DNA of 64,000 bases from Verrucomicrobiia bacterium (GTDB lineage: Bacteria; Verrucomicrobiota; Verrucomicrobiia; Limisphaerales; UBA1100). The notes beneath the pieces are model-generated. The model searched no databases. It was not told the origin of the DNA and saw nothing but the letters and a program-made list of their open reading frames with translations. Every line of letters begins with the position of its first letter. Within the stretch, counting starts at the first letter, position 1. Positions 63,459 to 64,000 of the stretch are shown one piece after another. A program made the translations under genes and the position numbers. The stretch lies in contig JAAZZB010000044.1 in NCBI GenBank assembly GCA_014239365.1, positions 1 to 64,000 on the forward strand. Reading direction: 5' to 3'.

Positions 63459-64000
63459 ATGTACACATTGGAAGAAGCCCGCGCGGAAATGCTGACGCAC
63501 ATCGCGCCGTTGCCAGCGGAAACCATTCCGCTCGCGCAAGCCGCCAACCGTGTGCTTGCCGCTGAAGTGCGGGCGGCGGTTAATCTCCCGCGCTTTGATA
63601 ATTCCGCAATGGATGGCTACGCCGTGCGCGCCGCCGAAGCAAACAAAGGCGCAACGCTGAAGTGCATCGGTGAAGTGCCTGCGGGCAGTTCATTTGAAAA
63701 CGAATTAGGCGCGGGCGAGTGCGTGCGAATTTTTACCGGCTCGCCAATGCCCGCCGGAGCTAATGCCGTGGTGATGCAGGAAGACTCGCGCGTCGACGGC
63801 GACACCATCGAAATCACCGATGGCGCCAAACCCTTCGAGCACGTTCGCTTGCGCGGCGAGGATGTGAAAACCGACGAAGTGATTGGCCGCGCGGGCGAAC
63901 GTTTGCACGCGGGGCGATTGCAATTGCTCGGCAGCGCGGGCGTGGCGGAAGTCAGCGTGCATCGCCAACCCATCGTGGCTGTGCTGGCCACGGGCGATGA
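63459..64000 (+). CDS. moeA: Molybdopterin molybdenumtransferase MoeA (3' end outside window)
   Basis: Only the first ~180 residues are visible. MYTLEEARAEMLTHIAPLP, LPRFDNSAMDGYAV, FTGSPMPAGANAVVMQED, VRLRGEDVKTDEVI and GRLQLLGSAGVAEV are MoeA domain III/I motifs. It inserts molybdate into adenylated molybdopterin. The frame is open to the end of the window at VAVLATGD. The ATG at 63459 is a normal start; the gap to the GYF-domain gene is 92 bases. Confidence 0.94.
   Translation, partial: MYTLEEARAEMLTHIAPLPAETIPLAQAANRVLAAEVRAAVNLPRFDNSAMDGYAVRAAEANKGATLKCIGEVPAGSSFENELGAGECVRIFTGSPMPAGANAVVMQEDSRVDGDTIEITDGAKPFEHVRLRGEDVKTDEVIGRAGERLHAGRLQLLGSAGVAEVSVHRQPIVAVLATGD

Overview
The window looks like a chromosome segment from a Gram-negative bacterium of the PVC group, most likely Verrucomicrobiota. 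This is inferred from content, not from a search. The supporting signs are lipid A/Kdo synthesis (waaA), Tat- and lipobox-type exported proteins, a sulfatase, prepilin-like proteins that start [18 protein letters not shown] and end in an RHNG...DGH motif, Ser/Thr kinases, a seven-gene MoxR/DUF58/BatA/DUF4175 operon, and many dispersed palindromic repeats. GC content is high in most genes and falls sharply in a few domains between 40 and 46 kb.

Layout. 0-4.6 kb: ApbE (5' end cut off), an exported FMN-binding protein and a NapH/NapG-like iron-sulphur membrane protein, which together suggest an extracytosolic flavin electron-transfer chain. 4.6-9.7 kb: a 31-residue Lys-rich protein, cyanophycinase-like peptidase, PqqB-like MBL protein, beta-propeller, zinc metallopeptidase, MarC-like protein, VOC protein. 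9.8-15.5 kb: a low-complexity membrane protein, a tandem Usp protein, a sulfatase, a DUF2061 protein, and pgl with zwf of the oxidative pentose phosphate pathway. 15.7-16.8 kb: a prepilin-like protein and a small lipoprotein. 16.8-31.6 kb: one tightly packed operon on the minus strand (moxR, DUF58, BatA-like, VWA/amidotransferase-like, DUF4175-like, a PGEG-repeat coiled-coil protein, a terpene-cyclase-fold protein). 31.7-40.5 kb: an M16 peptidase pair (one without the zinc motif), a Na+/H+ antiporter, an FmdB-type zinc ribbon, a MORN-type lipoprotein, an esterase, a DUF4177-like protein, an ECF-like sigma factor. 40.5-48.4 kb: an accessory-looking stretch with a flagellin carrying a LamG domain, a YceK-like lipoprotein, a BrnT/BrnA toxin-antitoxin pair between composite repeats, a prepilin fused to a C-type-lectin-like domain, a kinase fused to a beta-helix domain, tRNA-Thr(UGU) and an IS200-like transposase between mirror-image hairpin arrays. 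48.4-64 kb: a second kinase, an NhaD-type antiporter, waaA, a PilT-like ATPase, fabH-rpmF-yceD-coaD, a redoxin-like membrane protein, a GlcNAc/MurNAc kinase-MurQ fusion, mnmE, a GYF-domain protein, and moeA (3' end cut off).

The observation I rate highest is that the flagellin and the prepilin-lectin gene, 3.5 kb apart, share a roughly 78-base 5' leader. It has identical spacing between conserved blocks and at least one compensatory base pair. Both genes encode predicted surface-filament proteins with a low-GC carbohydrate-binding-like domain. This could be a co-regulated surface-adhesin set. The second theme is palindromic repeat families that have entered coding regions: one 49-bp copy lies in frame inside a sugar-kinase domain, one supplies the stop codon of an antiporter, and another family forms the linker of the kinase-MurQ fusion.
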